Part shown: piece after piece, positions 53,711-62,487 of the stretch
How the letters are laid out: every line of letters begins with the position of its first letter
How positions within the stretch are numbered: the stretch's first letter is position 1
DNA from: CAVUNY01 sp963768585
GTDB lineage: Bacteria > Chloroflexota > Anaerolineae > Anaerolineales > Anaerolineaceae
Direction: 5' to 3'
NCBI GenBank assembly: GCA_963768585.1
Contig: CAVYIF010000018.1
Location: forward strand, 124,001 to 188,000
Length of the DNA stretch: 64,000 bases
Translations under genes and position numbers: made by a program
The notes under the pieces: generated by a model
What the model was told of the DNA's origin: nothing
Databases searched by the model: none
The model's input: the letters and a program-made list of their open reading frames with translations, nothing else

Positions 53711-54985
53711 ATGAAAATTCTTGAACTAGAAAATGCTCCTTTGGCGACGCTGCGCCAGATGGCCAAAGAGCTAAATATTCCAAAGGCAGCGCGATTGAAG
53801 AAGGAAATTCTCCTGATCAAGATTCGCCAGGTCGAAGCTGAGCGTGAGGGCCTCGATGTACGCGGCGGTATCCTCGAGATCATGAATGAAGGGATCGGTT
53901 TCCTGCGGACCAATTATCAAATTGGCACAGACGATGTTTATGTCTCGCAGGCCCAACTCCGTCGTTACGACCTTCGTTCCGGAGACCTGGTAATTGGCCA
54001 TGTTCGCCCACCCAGAGAATCAGAACGCCATTATGGTTTGTTAAAAGTAGAAACCATCAACGGGCTTCCACCCGAAGAAGCGCGCTCCAGACCCTCGTTT
54101 GAACACCTGACGCCCATTTTTCCTGATAAACGCTTTGATCTTGAGACCGACCGTACCGATCTGGCAACCCGCCTGATTAATTTAATTGCGCCTATCGGGC
54201 GCGGGCAGCGCGGAATGATCGTCTCTCCGCCAAAAGCTGGTAAAACCACAATCCTCAAACAGATCGCCAATTCAATCTCCACCAAACATCCCGACGTTCA
54301 CCTGATCATAGCCTTGATCGGTGAGCGCCCTGAGGAAGTCACCGATATGGACCGTTCGGTGGATGCTGAGGTGGTTGCTTCGACATTCGATGAACCGGTG
54401 TCTTCTCATGTCCGTACGGCCGAAATTGCTCTGGAACGTGCCAAACGCCTGGTAGAGGTCGGAAGAGATGTCGTCATTCTGATGGATTCCCTGACCCGGC
54501 TGGCGCGTGCTTATAACCTGGTGGTTAATCCATCTGGGCGCACCCTTTCGGGCGGTATGGATCCATCCGCTTTATACCCGCCCAAGCGTTTCTTTGGCGC
54601 GGCACGCAACCTTGAAGAAGGTGGTTCGCTCACCATCATGGCCACTGCCCTGGTCGATACCGGTTCGCGACTGGATGATGTCGTTTATGAAGAGTTCAAG
54701 GGCACAGGCAACATGGAGCTTCATCTTTCGCGCCGACTGCAGGAACGCCGCACTTTCCCCGCCATCGATATCGAACGTTCCTCTACCCGCCGCGAAGAGC
54801 TTTTGCTTGGACCGGATTTGCTTCAGCGATCCTGGTTGATGCGGCGCATGTACATTCAGATGATTAACCAGCAGCCCCAGGGCGCAGGTATGGACCCGGC
54901 GGTTGCTACGGAAGCAATTTTACAGCGCATGTCAAAAACTCGAACCAATGAGGAATTCCTGGAGAATTTAACGGAGGATATGTAA
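53711..54985 (+). CDS. rho: Transcription termination factor Rho
   Basis: A 424-residue RNA-dependent ATPase. The N-terminal Rho_N helices (LATLRQMAKELNIPKAARLKK) and RNA-binding cold-shock fold (GFLRTNYQIGTDDVYVSQAQLRRYDLRSGD) are followed by the ATPase with Walker A SPPKAGKTT and Walker B VVILMDSLTRLARA, then the R-loop region FKGTGNMELHLSRRL. Length is standard; no long insertion is present. An M23-type peptidase gene begins two bases after the stop. Confidence 0.98.
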   Translation: MKILELENAPLATLRQMAKELNIPKAARLKKEILLIKIRQVEAEREGLDVRGGILEIMNEGIGFLRTNYQIGTDDVYVSQAQLRRYDLRSGDLVIGHVRPPRESERHYGLLKVETINGLPPEEARSRPSFEHLTPIFPDKRFDLETDRTDLATRLINLIAPIGRGQRGMIVSPPKAGKTTILKQIANSISTKHPDVHLIIALIGERPEEVTDMDRSVDAEVVASTFDEPVSSHVRTAEIALERAKRLVEVGRDVVILMDSLTRLARAYNLVVNPSGRTLSGGMDPSALYPPKRFFGAARNLEEGGSLTIMATALVDTGSRLDDVVYEEFKGTGNMELHLSRRLQERRTFPAIDIERSSTRREELLLGPDLLQRSWLMRRMYIQMINQQPQGAGMDPAVATEAILQRMSKTRTNEEFLENLTEDM

Positions 54986-54987
54986 CA

Positions 54988-56085
54988 TTGAAACCCGCAA
55001 AAACAGCGAAGCCAGTCGAAAAATCGGGAGGGATTATCCAGACTGTGCTTCCTAAGTTGTTGTGGGGGGTTGCCATCCTGATGGTGGCGTTTACTGCGTA
55101 CGTGGTAGTTAAAGGCACGCCTGTGGTGTTCTCTCAGGCACCCAATATAATTTCCAGTACCCCTACCATTATAGCGCCCACCGCAGTGGTAAGTTCGGAT
55201 GTTTCTCTTCCGGATCTGGTACCCGTGCAGCTTGAATCCCTGAGCCGCACCAGCGAACTGCACACGGATATTCCTAAACGGCCCAGTGCTGACGGTCAGG
55301 AATATGTGGTCGAATCCGGTGATTCTGTATTTGCTATTGCAAAATACTTCAAACTGAAACCAGAAACGATCTTGTGGGCCAATTATAATGTGCTGAATGA
55401 CAACCCCGATATGCTGGGGCTCGATCAAAAGTTGTATATCCCCCCCACAGACGGTGTGGTTTACAAATGGAAAGCGAGCGATACCCTCGAAAAAGTCGCC
55501 AGCGAGTATAAAGCCAAAGTCCATGATATTTTGCTTTGGCCTGGCAATAAACTGGATATGGTCAACCCGGTGATCAAGCCTGGAACATTGATCATGATCC
55601 CCGGCGGTCAGCGTGAATTTATCCGCAGTTGGGTCATTCCCACCATCCCACGTGGTGCTGCTGGTGTGGCTTTGAGCTTCCCGGGCGGCTGCAATACGGG
55701 CACCGGCGGGGCGATCGGCACCGGAACATTTATCTATCCTGGTCCATCGCACGCAATTTCCGGCAATACCTACTGGTCAGGGCATCTCGCACTTGACTTT
55801 GCAATCGGTGTCGGTACACCGGTCGTCGCGTCAGACAGCGGTGTGGTGGTATTTTCAGGTTGGTCGCCAGTTGGTTATGGAAACATGGTTATGATCGACC
55901 ACGGCAACGGTTTCCAAACCCTTTACGCCCATCTGACGGCTGCCCTGGTGGCATGCGGGCAGAGTGTGGCCCAGGGCCAGGTCATCGGCACCGGCGGTAC
56001 CACCGGAAATTCGACCGGCCCGCATCTGCACTTTGAAATGCGTTATATGGGTGGGTTTGTCAACCCATTCCAGTACTTGAGATAA
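54988..56085 (+). CDS. LysM-M23 peptidase, membrane-anchored
   Basis: A 365-residue protein starting at TTG (54988) with GGAGG upstream. After one transmembrane helix (LLWGVAILMVAFTAYVVV), two LysM-like repeats (EYVVESGDSVFAIAKYFKL and VYKWKASDTLEKVASEYKAK) bind glycan. The C-terminal M23 LytM domain has HLALDFA (H-x3-D zinc ligands) and HLHFE. It cleaves peptidoglycan cross-links or acts as a divisome activator. The near overlap with rho suggests coupled transcription. Confidence 0.92.
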   Translation: MKPAKTAKPVEKSGGIIQTVLPKLLWGVAILMVAFTAYVVVKGTPVVFSQAPNIISSTPTIIAPTAVVSSDVSLPDLVPVQLESLSRTSELHTDIPKRPSADGQEYVVESGDSVFAIAKYFKLKPETILWANYNVLNDNPDMLGLDQKLYIPPTDGVVYKWKASDTLEKVASEYKAKVHDILLWPGNKLDMVNPVIKPGTLIMIPGGQREFIRSWVIPTIPRGAAGVALSFPGGCNTGTGGAIGTGTFIYPGPSHAISGNTYWSGHLALDFAIGVGTPVVASDSGVVVFSGWSPVGYGNMVMIDHGNGFQTLYAHLTAALVACGQSVAQGQVIGTGGTTGNSTGPHLHFEMRYMGGFVNPFQYLR

Positions 56086-56096
56086 AACACGATAAC

Positions 56097-56201
56097 GAGA
56101 AAGATCTGGCGGATTTTCGCCAGATCTTTCTCGACTCTTGCAGTTCTTCCGATACGTTCGAGGTTTCTGCTGGAAGAAGCCAGAAGAAACCTCGAACGTA
56201 T
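56097..56201. terminator. Two tandem long hairpins between converging genes
   Basis: A 16-bp perfect stem (arms 56096-56111 and 56118-56133) is followed by a 17-bp perfect stem (56152-56168 and 56185-56201). Neither has a clear U-tract. They sit between the M23 gene and the ABC permease gene, the second touching the permease stop, and probably act as bidirectional end structures. Confidence 0.6.
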
Positions 56202-56960
56202 TTAAAGCTCCTGGCGGCGAAAAACCAGCCAGGCTGTCAGCAGACAGGCCGCGATGATGCCAACGCTTACCCCGAATGCGATCCAGGATGGGTTAGCAGG
56301 GTTGATGAAAAGCCCCGCTCCCCAGGTGACCAATTGCCCCGGAAGATACTGGCCCAACCCGGGCAGCGAGCCAACAATTGCCAACAGCAGCAGCACCCCA
56401 AAACTTATCCCGGCCGCCGCGGCTTGTGAGCGCACCAGTGTGCTTGCCAATAACGTAATCGCCACATAAACCAGGCAGTAAATCCAGATTAACAGGTTGA
56501 GAGAGATCCAGGCCCCCACCTGCGGTGCTTTGAACAGGAATGCGGTGTACCAGAAACCCAACATTCCGGCAGCTGTCAGGCTGACAAAAAAGGAAAAAGC
56601 CAGCGCCAGAAACTTTGCCAGCAAGAAAGACCCGCGTCCCAACGGCTTGCACAGCATCATCACTGCCGTCCCGCGTTCTTTCTCCTGCACCATTGCACCC
56701 ATTGATAAAAAAATCGCTAACAGCACGGCAAACTGGCCAATGTTCTTGATATATTGGTCGATGGCATCTTTGATCTCCGGGGTCGGGATCAGCCCTGCAA
56801 ACTGCTCTCCACCCGGTACCAAACCGATCAACTGCGGCATAAAACTTGCCATCAGTGGAGAAGCCATGCCGAATACCCCCAGAACGATAAGCAGCACCAA
56901 CAAGCGGCTGGTGCGCCACTGTTCAAGAATTTCTTTTTGAAGAGATGCGATCAGGTTCAT
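56202..56960 (-). CDS. ABC-2 type transporter permease
   Basis: A 252-residue ABC-2 permease with six helices. It begins MNLIASLQKEILEQWRTSRLLVLL, has an amphipathic loop after EKERGTAVMMLCKPLGRGSFLLAKF, and ends with VFRRQEL. Its ATG overlaps the stop of the preceding ATPase gene (ATGA), so it is co-translated. Such pairs export drugs, peptides or lipids (NatAB-like); the substrate is unknown. Confidence 0.93.
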   Translation of the reverse strand: MNLIASLQKEILEQWRTSRLLVLLIVLGVFGMASPLMASFMPQLIGLVPGGEQFAGLIPTPEIKDAIDQYIKNIGQFAVLLAIFLSMGAMVQEKERGTAVMMLCKPLGRGSFLLAKFLALAFSFFVSLTAAGMLGFWYTAFLFKAPQVGAWISLNLLIWIYCLVYVAITLLASTLVRSQAAAAGISFGVLLLLAIVGSLPGLGQYLPGQLVTWGAGLFINPANPSWIAFGVSVGIIAACLLTAWLVFRRQEL

Positions 56961-57901
56961 ATCAATTTCCCATGGTTCTCGCCCACTAATTTTAAAAACA
57001 CATCCTCCAGGGATGGCGTCACGACTTCAAACCGGCGCAGGGGCAAATGAGATGCTGCCGCTTCGCTCAATAATGATGTGCGCGCCAGGTCTATGTCATT
57101 CACCAGCACGCGTGCCGAATTTCCGGCCGGTTGGATAGTGATCACCCAGGTCATCTGTTCAAGGTGCTGCAGCCAGTCCTTAAACTGATCCTCGCTGCCG
57201 CTTTCGCACGCCACCTCGAAAGCCGGTACGGTATACCGCTTCAAAAGTTCTTCCTGGTTGGCTTCTTCCAGCAGTTTTCCATGGTCGATGATCCCCACCG
57301 TATCACATACCCGCTCCACATCTGCCAGGATATGGGTCGACATAAAAACAGTGCACTGTCCGCGCAGGCCGTCGATCAAATCCAGAACTTCCTTGCGCCC
57401 CGCCGGATCTAATGCGCTGATCGGTTCATCCAGAAAGAGGACTTCCGGCTGGTTGATCAAGGCTTGTGCCAGACCCAGACGTTGGCGCATGCCGCGAGAA
57501 AAACCGCCGATCCGCCTTTTTGCAACCCCACTTAATCCAACGCGCTCCAACAGCTGGTTCGTACGATTTTTACGTGCATCGGAATCCAGTCCGAACAATC
57601 GCCCCACATGGTGGAGGAATTCCACCGGGTTCATCCAGGTGTAAAAAGCCGGTTCTTCAGGCAAATAGCCCACCTTGGCCCGCACCGCCCCGTCTGACCC
57701 CAGGCCAACCCCCGCAACTTGTGCTTCCCCGGAGGTTGGCACAGCCATCCCGGTCAGCATGCGGATGGTGGTCGTCTTTCCGGCACCGTTAGGCCCCAGA
57801 AAACCAAAGATCGTCCCTTCCGCTACAATCAGGTTGAGTCCGTCTACGGCCCGGACGTCGCCAAAGATCTTCACCAGATTTTGCGTGATAATTGCAGCCA
57901 T
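56957..57901 (-). CDS. ABC-2 type transporter ATPase
   Basis: A 314-residue ATPase with Walker A GPNGAGKTT, signature FSRGMRQRLGLAQAL, Walker B VLFLDEPISALD and switch HILADVERV. The C-terminal third (after residue 220) is the DUF4162 type usual in NatA-like exporters. It is followed by its permease and preceded, one base away, by the stop of a small membrane-protein gene. Confidence 0.95.
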   Translation of the reverse strand: MAAIITQNLVKIFGDVRAVDGLNLIVAEGTIFGFLGPNGAGKTTTIRMLTGMAVPTSGEAQVAGVGLGSDGAVRAKVGYLPEEPAFYTWMNPVEFLHHVGRLFGLDSDARKNRTNQLLERVGLSGVAKRRIGGFSRGMRQRLGLAQALINQPEVLFLDEPISALDPAGRKEVLDLIDGLRGQCTVFMSTHILADVERVCDTVGIIDHGKLLEEANQEELLKRYTVPAFEVACESGSEDQFKDWLQHLEQMTWVITIQPAGNSARVLVNDIDLARTSLLSEAAASHLPLRRFEVVTPSLEDVFLKLVGENHGKLI

Positions 57902-57902
57902 T

Positions 57903-58098
57903 TTATTCCTCTCGGCCGGCGATCAAATACACCACGGAGCCAATCAACTCACCAAAAATTATTAATAATGCCCACATCCACTTCGGCCCTTTTACATGTT
58001 CCTGGCGCGACAGATCGATCAGACAGTAGGCCATCAGACCCAACTGAATCAGAATTCAGCGGGATCAACAAAGGCCAATATTGGTTGATGAATTCCAT
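57903..58098 (-). pseudogene. Small PLDc_N-like membrane protein, one frameshift
   Basis: The ATG at 58098 follows an AGGAAAG site. MEFINQYWPLLIPL runs into another frame, but with one base removed from CTGAATTC it continues as ILIQLGLMAYCLIDL, GPKWMWALLIIFGELIG and VYLIAGREE to the stop at 57903. This is the PLDc_N (phospholipase D N-terminal-like) small-protein pattern often beside ABC-2 exporters. The length of 196 bases is one over a multiple of three. Too short to call by length alone. Confidence 0.75.
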
Positions 58099-58138
58099 TT
58101 TCTTTCCTCGAAAAAAGTTTTAATAATCTACAATTCTT

Positions 58139-58144
58139 ATTATA
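58139..58144 (-). promoter_or_regulatory. Promoter -10 of the ABC-2 operon
   Basis: TATAAT is read on the minus strand 40 bases before the small-protein ATG. A weak TTGGGC lies 16 bases upstream, inside the terminator of the MerR gene. Confidence 0.45.
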
Positions 58145-58154
58145 TAGGAATAAA

Positions 58155-58194
58155 GCACCTGCCCAATCGCTCTCAGGGTAAATTGGGCAGGTGC
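58155..58194 (-). terminator. Terminator of the MerR-type gene
   Basis: A perfect 13-bp stem (GCACCTGCCCAAT / ATTGGGCAGGTGC) is followed on the minus strand by TTTATT. It ends the MerR gene just before the ABC-2 operon. Confidence 0.85.
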
Positions 58195-58218
58195 AGTTTA
58201 ATGGGCTGGCTGGTTACC

Positions 58219-59556
58219 TTACTTCTTTTTTACAGGAATATAAATGTAAAACACCGATTCGGGGGAAAAATCCTTGAACTCGTCGGTATACACTTCCATA
58301 TCGTAGGATAGGCTGGTGTACCCCGACTGCGGTAGCCAGGTCTGGTAAATATAGTTGTAGGTATCGCGCAGGCTCTCCAACGAACCCTGGTGCGGGAAGA
58401 CGGCATATGTGTTTTCCGGAACCATCTGCACCACGGCCCAATCGGGCAAGTTTTCGATCCTGGATGTTTCTACTGCGGCGATATATTCAAAGCTGCCATC
58501 TTCTTGCATTTCGCCGCACCAGCCATAGGTCGCTTTGATCGGTTTTTCTGCCAGGGCATCAATGTGCGGGGAGAACTTACCCCACATCGCTTTGATCTCC
58601 TGGTGCTGGTTCTTGCCAAAGTATTTCATCCCCACCAGCATGAAAGCTGGCTTTGTAACAAATTTGGGTTCCATCGATTGCTCCTTATCGCATGAATCTT
58701 GAGTTGATTGGAAGGTAGGAAAGGAAGATCTTTCGACAGGCATCTGCAGTTCGATCAGTTCGCACCCTGCCTCATCGTCCACTGGATCAGCATGGCAAAC
58801 CTCGCGCACGGGTGCAGTCTGGTGGTAGCCGTTGGCCTGTATCCAGGCATATAACGCCGCATTGGCAGTTGCCAAACCCCGGGCCGGTTCTGTATGGACC
58901 ACACAGGCCATTTGCGGGGCAGCCGGCAGAACCGTCACCAGTTTGCTTATGGCTACCTTCCCGGTGTAAGCTGCCAGATCCACAAGTACCGCCACCTGCA
59001 GGTCAATACGCCGCTCGGTAAACTCGGGATTATGGGTGATGTTTACCCATTGTCCCGTTGGGCGCAGCCCTGCCTTTCGCAGGTCGGCCAGAAGCCCCCG
59101 GCGGGTCTGGTCCAACCACTGTGCGACTTGCCTGGCATCGGCGATCACCTGGCGCGCGCTGACTACGGGCAGTTCCGGAACGTTTTTAATCACGACGATG
59201 GTATCGCTCAAACCACCCTCCTGCTCGATTTGTTCCAGGCGGGTTTCGACCTGGACCAGGCGGGCCTGTTCAGCCAGCAGGCGCTCTTCCACCTCGACTC
59301 GCTTCTGGTCCAGGATGCTGCGCAGTTCATCCGTACCCAGTTCGCGATCGAGCAGTCCGGCGATCTGCTCCAGGGTAAAGCCCAATTCCTTCAACGCCAG
59401 GATGCGGTTCAACCGCGGGAGCTGGTCAAAGGAATAGTAGCGGTAGCCGCTGAAACGATCCACCCATGCCGGTCGAAGCAACCCCATCCGCCCATAATGG
59501 CGGAGCGCTTTGACAGTTACGTGCGCTGCTCGTGAAAAGTCGCCAATTTTTAACAC
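58219..59556 (-). CDS. MerR-family regulator with two GyrI-like domains
   Basis: A 445-residue regulator starting at GTG (59556) with AAGGAGGGA upstream. Residues 1-70 are a MerR helix-turn-helix (LKIGDFSRAAHVTVKALRHYG, then GFTLEQIAGLL), residues 75-120 a coiled coil, residues 130-280 a GyrI/BmrR-like ligand domain, and a second GyrI-like domain follows from about residue 295 (MEPKFVTKPAFMLVGMKYFG). The second domain starts with an ATG at 58674 that has its own AAGGAG six bases upstream. Probably a multidrug-responsive activator. It precedes the ABC-2 exporter operon, which may be its target. Confidence 0.85.
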   Translation of the reverse strand: MLKIGDFSRAAHVTVKALRHYGRMGLLRPAWVDRFSGYRYYSFDQLPRLNRILALKELGFTLEQIAGLLDRELGTDELRSILDQKRVEVEERLLAEQARLVQVETRLEQIEQEGGLSDTIVVIKNVPELPVVSARQVIADARQVAQWLDQTRRGLLADLRKAGLRPTGQWVNITHNPEFTERRIDLQVAVLVDLAAYTGKVAISKLVTVLPAAPQMACVVHTEPARGLATANAALYAWIQANGYHQTAPVREVCHADPVDDEAGCELIELQMPVERSSFPTFQSTQDSCDKEQSMEPKFVTKPAFMLVGMKYFGKNQHQEIKAMWGKFSPHIDALAEKPIKATYGWCGEMQEDGSFEYIAAVETSRIENLPDWAVVQMVPENTYAVFPHQGSLESLRDTYNYIYQTWLPQSGYTSLSYDMEVYTDEFKDFSPESVFYIYIPVKKK

Positions 59557-59583
59557 ACTCCCTCCCTCCTTTTCGCTGCCCAC

Positions 59584-59614
59584 AGTATAAAGCCTACCCT
59601 TAGAGGAGAGTCAA
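59584..59614 (-). promoter_or_regulatory. MerR-type promoter with 19-bp spacer
   Basis: On the minus strand a -35 TTGACT (59609-59614) and a -10 TATACT (59584-59589) are 19 bases apart, the long spacing used by MerR-family activators that twist DNA. A CT-rich dyad lies in the spacer. It stands before the MerR gene itself, so autoregulation is expected. Confidence 0.85.
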
Positions 59615-59673
59615 GCCATTTAGAACAGAAATTCAAAACTCGTTTATAATTTTATCATCAGGAGAAAACAGCT

Positions 59674-60507
59674 ATGTCAGAAATTCTCGCAAATGCCCAA
59701 AAATTTACCGCCCTGCATGGGCGAAAAATTGACCAGGCGCGCTTTGCGCTGCACTTTTCCGGCGGATCTGAGCAAGCTTTTTTGGATGCGCTGGCTGAAT
59801 ACCAGAATACGGACGGCGGGTTTGGTCATGCCCTTGAAATCGACATCGAGGCCCCCGGCAGCCAGCCTTTTGCTACCGAACTGGCCCTGGATTACTGCTT
59901 GAAAGCGGATATTCCGGCCGATCACCCGCTGATTCAAAAAGCCGTATCATACCTGGAGAAAAGCCAGGATGAGGATGGCTGTTGGCGTTTCACAAAGGAT
60001 ATCTATGCGCAGCCCATGGCACCCTGGTTCCAGGGGTGGACCTGGCCCAACCTGAGCCCTTCCTGCACCATAGCCGGCATCCTGCGCGAATACGGCATTG
60101 GCTCGCCTCAACTTCACCTGCGGGTGGCCAAACTTTTCACGCAGTGGGCTAATCTGGGTGAGTTTATCGAAGGTGAATTCTACGCAGTGCGCGCCTATGC
60201 CAATTATTTTCTGCCTGAGGGGGATTTTCCTCAACGCGAATTTTACCTTACAGGTCTGTTGTGGTGGTTAATTCGCCGCCATATTTCCAATGAAATCGAA
60301 GATAATGGGCACTGGTTCGAATTTATTCGCTCTCCCTACTCCTACGTCGGCAGCCGCCTGCCCGAAGATATCCTTAACGACCGCCTGGACCGTCTGGTTG
60401 GGGAGCAGCGTGCAGATGGCGGCTGGCCGACGCCTTACAATTCGGAGTGGCGCAGCCCGGTCACGATCAACAATTTGCTCGTGCTGAAGGCTTTTGGCCG
60501 ATTATAA
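59674..60507 (+). CDS. Alpha/alpha-toroid (terpenoid cyclase-like) protein
   Basis: A 277-residue soluble protein with repeated Q-x2-DGG-[FW] motifs (EYQNTDGGFGHAL, QDEDGCWRF, EQRADGGWPTP). These QW-like repeats form alpha/alpha barrels in squalene cyclases, prenyltransferases and complement-like proteins. No DxDD catalytic motif is seen, so it is probably a glycan-binding or lyase-related protein rather than a cyclase. An AGGAGA box precedes the ATG. A GH3 gene follows 50 bases later. Confidence 0.75.
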   Translation: MSEILANAQKFTALHGRKIDQARFALHFSGGSEQAFLDALAEYQNTDGGFGHALEIDIEAPGSQPFATELALDYCLKADIPADHPLIQKAVSYLEKSQDEDGCWRFTKDIYAQPMAPWFQGWTWPNLSPSCTIAGILREYGIGSPQLHLRVAKLFTQWANLGEFIEGEFYAVRAYANYFLPEGDFPQREFYLTGLLWWLIRRHISNEIEDNGHWFEFIRSPYSYVGSRLPEDILNDRLDRLVGEQRADGGWPTPYNSEWRSPVTINNLLVLKAFGRL

Positions 60508-60557
60508 GATCAGAAAATGTTATTTATCGACAAGTTGTTCTCAAAGGAATCCTGAAA

Positions 60558-62414
60558 ATGACAAATGTTCCCCATTCCCAAGACGCCCCGGTACTGAGCC
60601 AGAATGGCGTAACCTTTCGTGACTTGAACAAGAACGGCAGGTTGGATCCATACGAAGACCCGCGCAGGCCGCTTGAAGAGCGGATTGAAGATTTGATTTC
60701 TCAAATGACCCTGGAAGAAAAGGCTGGACTGATGTTTCACACCATTATGCCGGTCGGGCAAGATGGTAATCTGGTCGAAGAACCCAGTATGTTCAGCCCT
60801 CACCCGACATCCTACTTCGTTCATGAAAAATTATTGTCGCACTTCAATGTTCACCAACTTCCCGCTCCCCGCCTGGCCGCCGAATGGCATAACCAGCTTC
60901 AGAAGTTGGCCGAACGGACCCGCCTGGGCATCCCGGTTACGATTTCTTCCGACCCGCGCCACGGCTTTTCGCATAACGTGGCTGCAAACTTGAAAGCGGA
61001 TAATTTTTCACAGTGGCCAGAACCGGTTGGCCTGGCGGCCTGCAGAGACGAATCGTTGGTCTATGAGTTTGGCGATATTGCCCGGCAGGAATATCTGGCC
61101 GTCGGCATTCGCACTGCACTCCATCCGATGGCCGATCTGGCGACCGAGCCCCGCTGGGCGCGCATCAACGGCACATTCGGTGAAGATGCGGCCCTTTCGG
61201 CCCGATTGACAGCGGCCTATATTCGCGGTTTTCAAGGGGAGACAATTAATGCGCAAAGTGTCGCTTGCATGACCAAACACTTCCCTGGCGGTGGACCGCA
61301 AAAAGATGGCCTGGATGCGCATTTCGCTTACGGCAAGGAGCAGGTTTACCCGGGCAGCAATTTCGATTATCATCTCTTGCCCTTTGAGGCCGCTTTTAAA
61401 GCCGGGACTGCCCAGATTATGCCCTATTACGGCCAACCCATCGGGTTGCCGATTGAAGAAGTGGGATTTGGTTTCAATAAGGATGTCATCACCGGATTGT
61501 TGCGCGAGAAATATGGCTTTGACGGGGTGGTTTGTACCGATTGGGGGTTGATCCATCCAGTAATGCGCGAAGGGAAAGTCTTTATGGATGCGCGTTGTTG
61601 GGGCGTGGAAAGTCTTTCTCCCGCAGAACGGGTGTTGAAGGCACTCGATGCAGGTGTGGACCAATTCGGTGGTGAAAACTGCCCGGAATTGATCGTCTCG
61701 CTGGTGCAAAGCAGCCAATTGAGCGAGACCCGGGTCGACCAGTCCGTCCGGAGATTGCTCCGCGATAAATTCCGCCTGGGTTTGTTCGATAATCCCTATG
61801 TCGATCCGCAAGCTGCACAGGATACGGTCGGGCGGGCAGATTTCTGCCAGGCAGGGGAACTGGCTCAAAGAAAAGCGATCGTTCTGTTAAAGAACAGTTC
61901 CAGCGATGCCGGGCGGACTTTGCCGGTTAACGCCAGCCCGCGCGTCTTTGTGGAAGGCCTCGATCCTAAAACAGCAGCCGATTATGCCTCAGTGGTAGCA
62001 GGTGTGGATGAAGCCGACCTGGCCATTGTCCGGTTGAACACGCCATCCCAACCGAAACCAGAAATGGGTTTTTTCGCCAGCTTTTTCCATGAAGGGGATC
62101 TGGATTTTAAAGGTGAGGAGAAAACACGCATATTGAATCTGCTGTCAAAGGTCCCCACTGTCGTGATCATCGACATGGATCGCCCGGCGGTGGTTCCGGA
62201 AATTGCAGATAAAAGCGCCGCTTTGGTCGCTGCTTTTGGCGCAAGCGATGCGGCTGTTCTGGATATTATTTTTGGGCGGTTTTCCCCAAACGCCAAACTT
62301 CCCTTCGAACTTCCTTCCTCAATGGAAGCCGTCCGAAAGCAAAAAGAAGACCTGCCGCACGATTCTGAAAACCCGCTCTTTCCGTTTGGTTTTGGGTTGA
62401 CCTACGAGCAGTAG
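60558..62414 (+). CDS. Family 3 glycoside hydrolase
   Basis: A 618-residue GH3 enzyme. It opens with DLNKNGRLDPYEDPRRPLEERI and LISQMTLEEKAGLMF, has the FPGGGPQKDGLDAH region and the nucleophile aspartate in YGFDGVVCTDWG, then a C-terminal alpha/beta domain (LPVNASPRVFVEG, AKLPFELPSSM). No signal peptide is seen. It likely releases beta-linked glucose or xylose from oligosaccharides. The ATG at 60558 follows AAAGGA; upstream extension lies inside the toroid gene. Confidence 0.93.
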   Translation: MTNVPHSQDAPVLSQNGVTFRDLNKNGRLDPYEDPRRPLEERIEDLISQMTLEEKAGLMFHTIMPVGQDGNLVEEPSMFSPHPTSYFVHEKLLSHFNVHQLPAPRLAAEWHNQLQKLAERTRLGIPVTISSDPRHGFSHNVAANLKADNFSQWPEPVGLAACRDESLVYEFGDIARQEYLAVGIRTALHPMADLATEPRWARINGTFGEDAALSARLTAAYIRGFQGETINAQSVACMTKHFPGGGPQKDGLDAHFAYGKEQVYPGSNFDYHLLPFEAAFKAGTAQIMPYYGQPIGLPIEEVGFGFNKDVITGLLREKYGFDGVVCTDWGLIHPVMREGKVFMDARCWGVESLSPAERVLKALDAGVDQFGGENCPELIVSLVQSSQLSETRVDQSVRRLLRDKFRLGLFDNPYVDPQAAQDTVGRADFCQAGELAQRKAIVLLKNSSSDAGRTLPVNASPRVFVEGLDPKTAADYASVVAGVDEADLAIVRLNTPSQPKPEMGFFASFFHEGDLDFKGEEKTRILNLLSKVPTVVIIDMDRPAVVPEIADKSAALVAAFGASDAAVLDIIFGRFSPNAKLPFELPSSMEAVRKQKEDLPHDSENPLFPFGFGLTYEQ

Positions 62415-62487
62415 GTAGCGCTATCTTTTTTTATCTTGCCAGCTGCCCCTGCCACAAACAGTGCGATCATCTCAGCCCGAATCCATT

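Noticed and set aside
54856..55752. Minus-strand open frame of 298 codons antisense to rho and the M23 gene
   Set aside because: Composition is that of a reverse frame; rho and the peptidase are certain.
61008..61868. Minus-strand open frame antisense to GH3
   Set aside because: Reverse frame of a clear GH3 gene, no domain seen.
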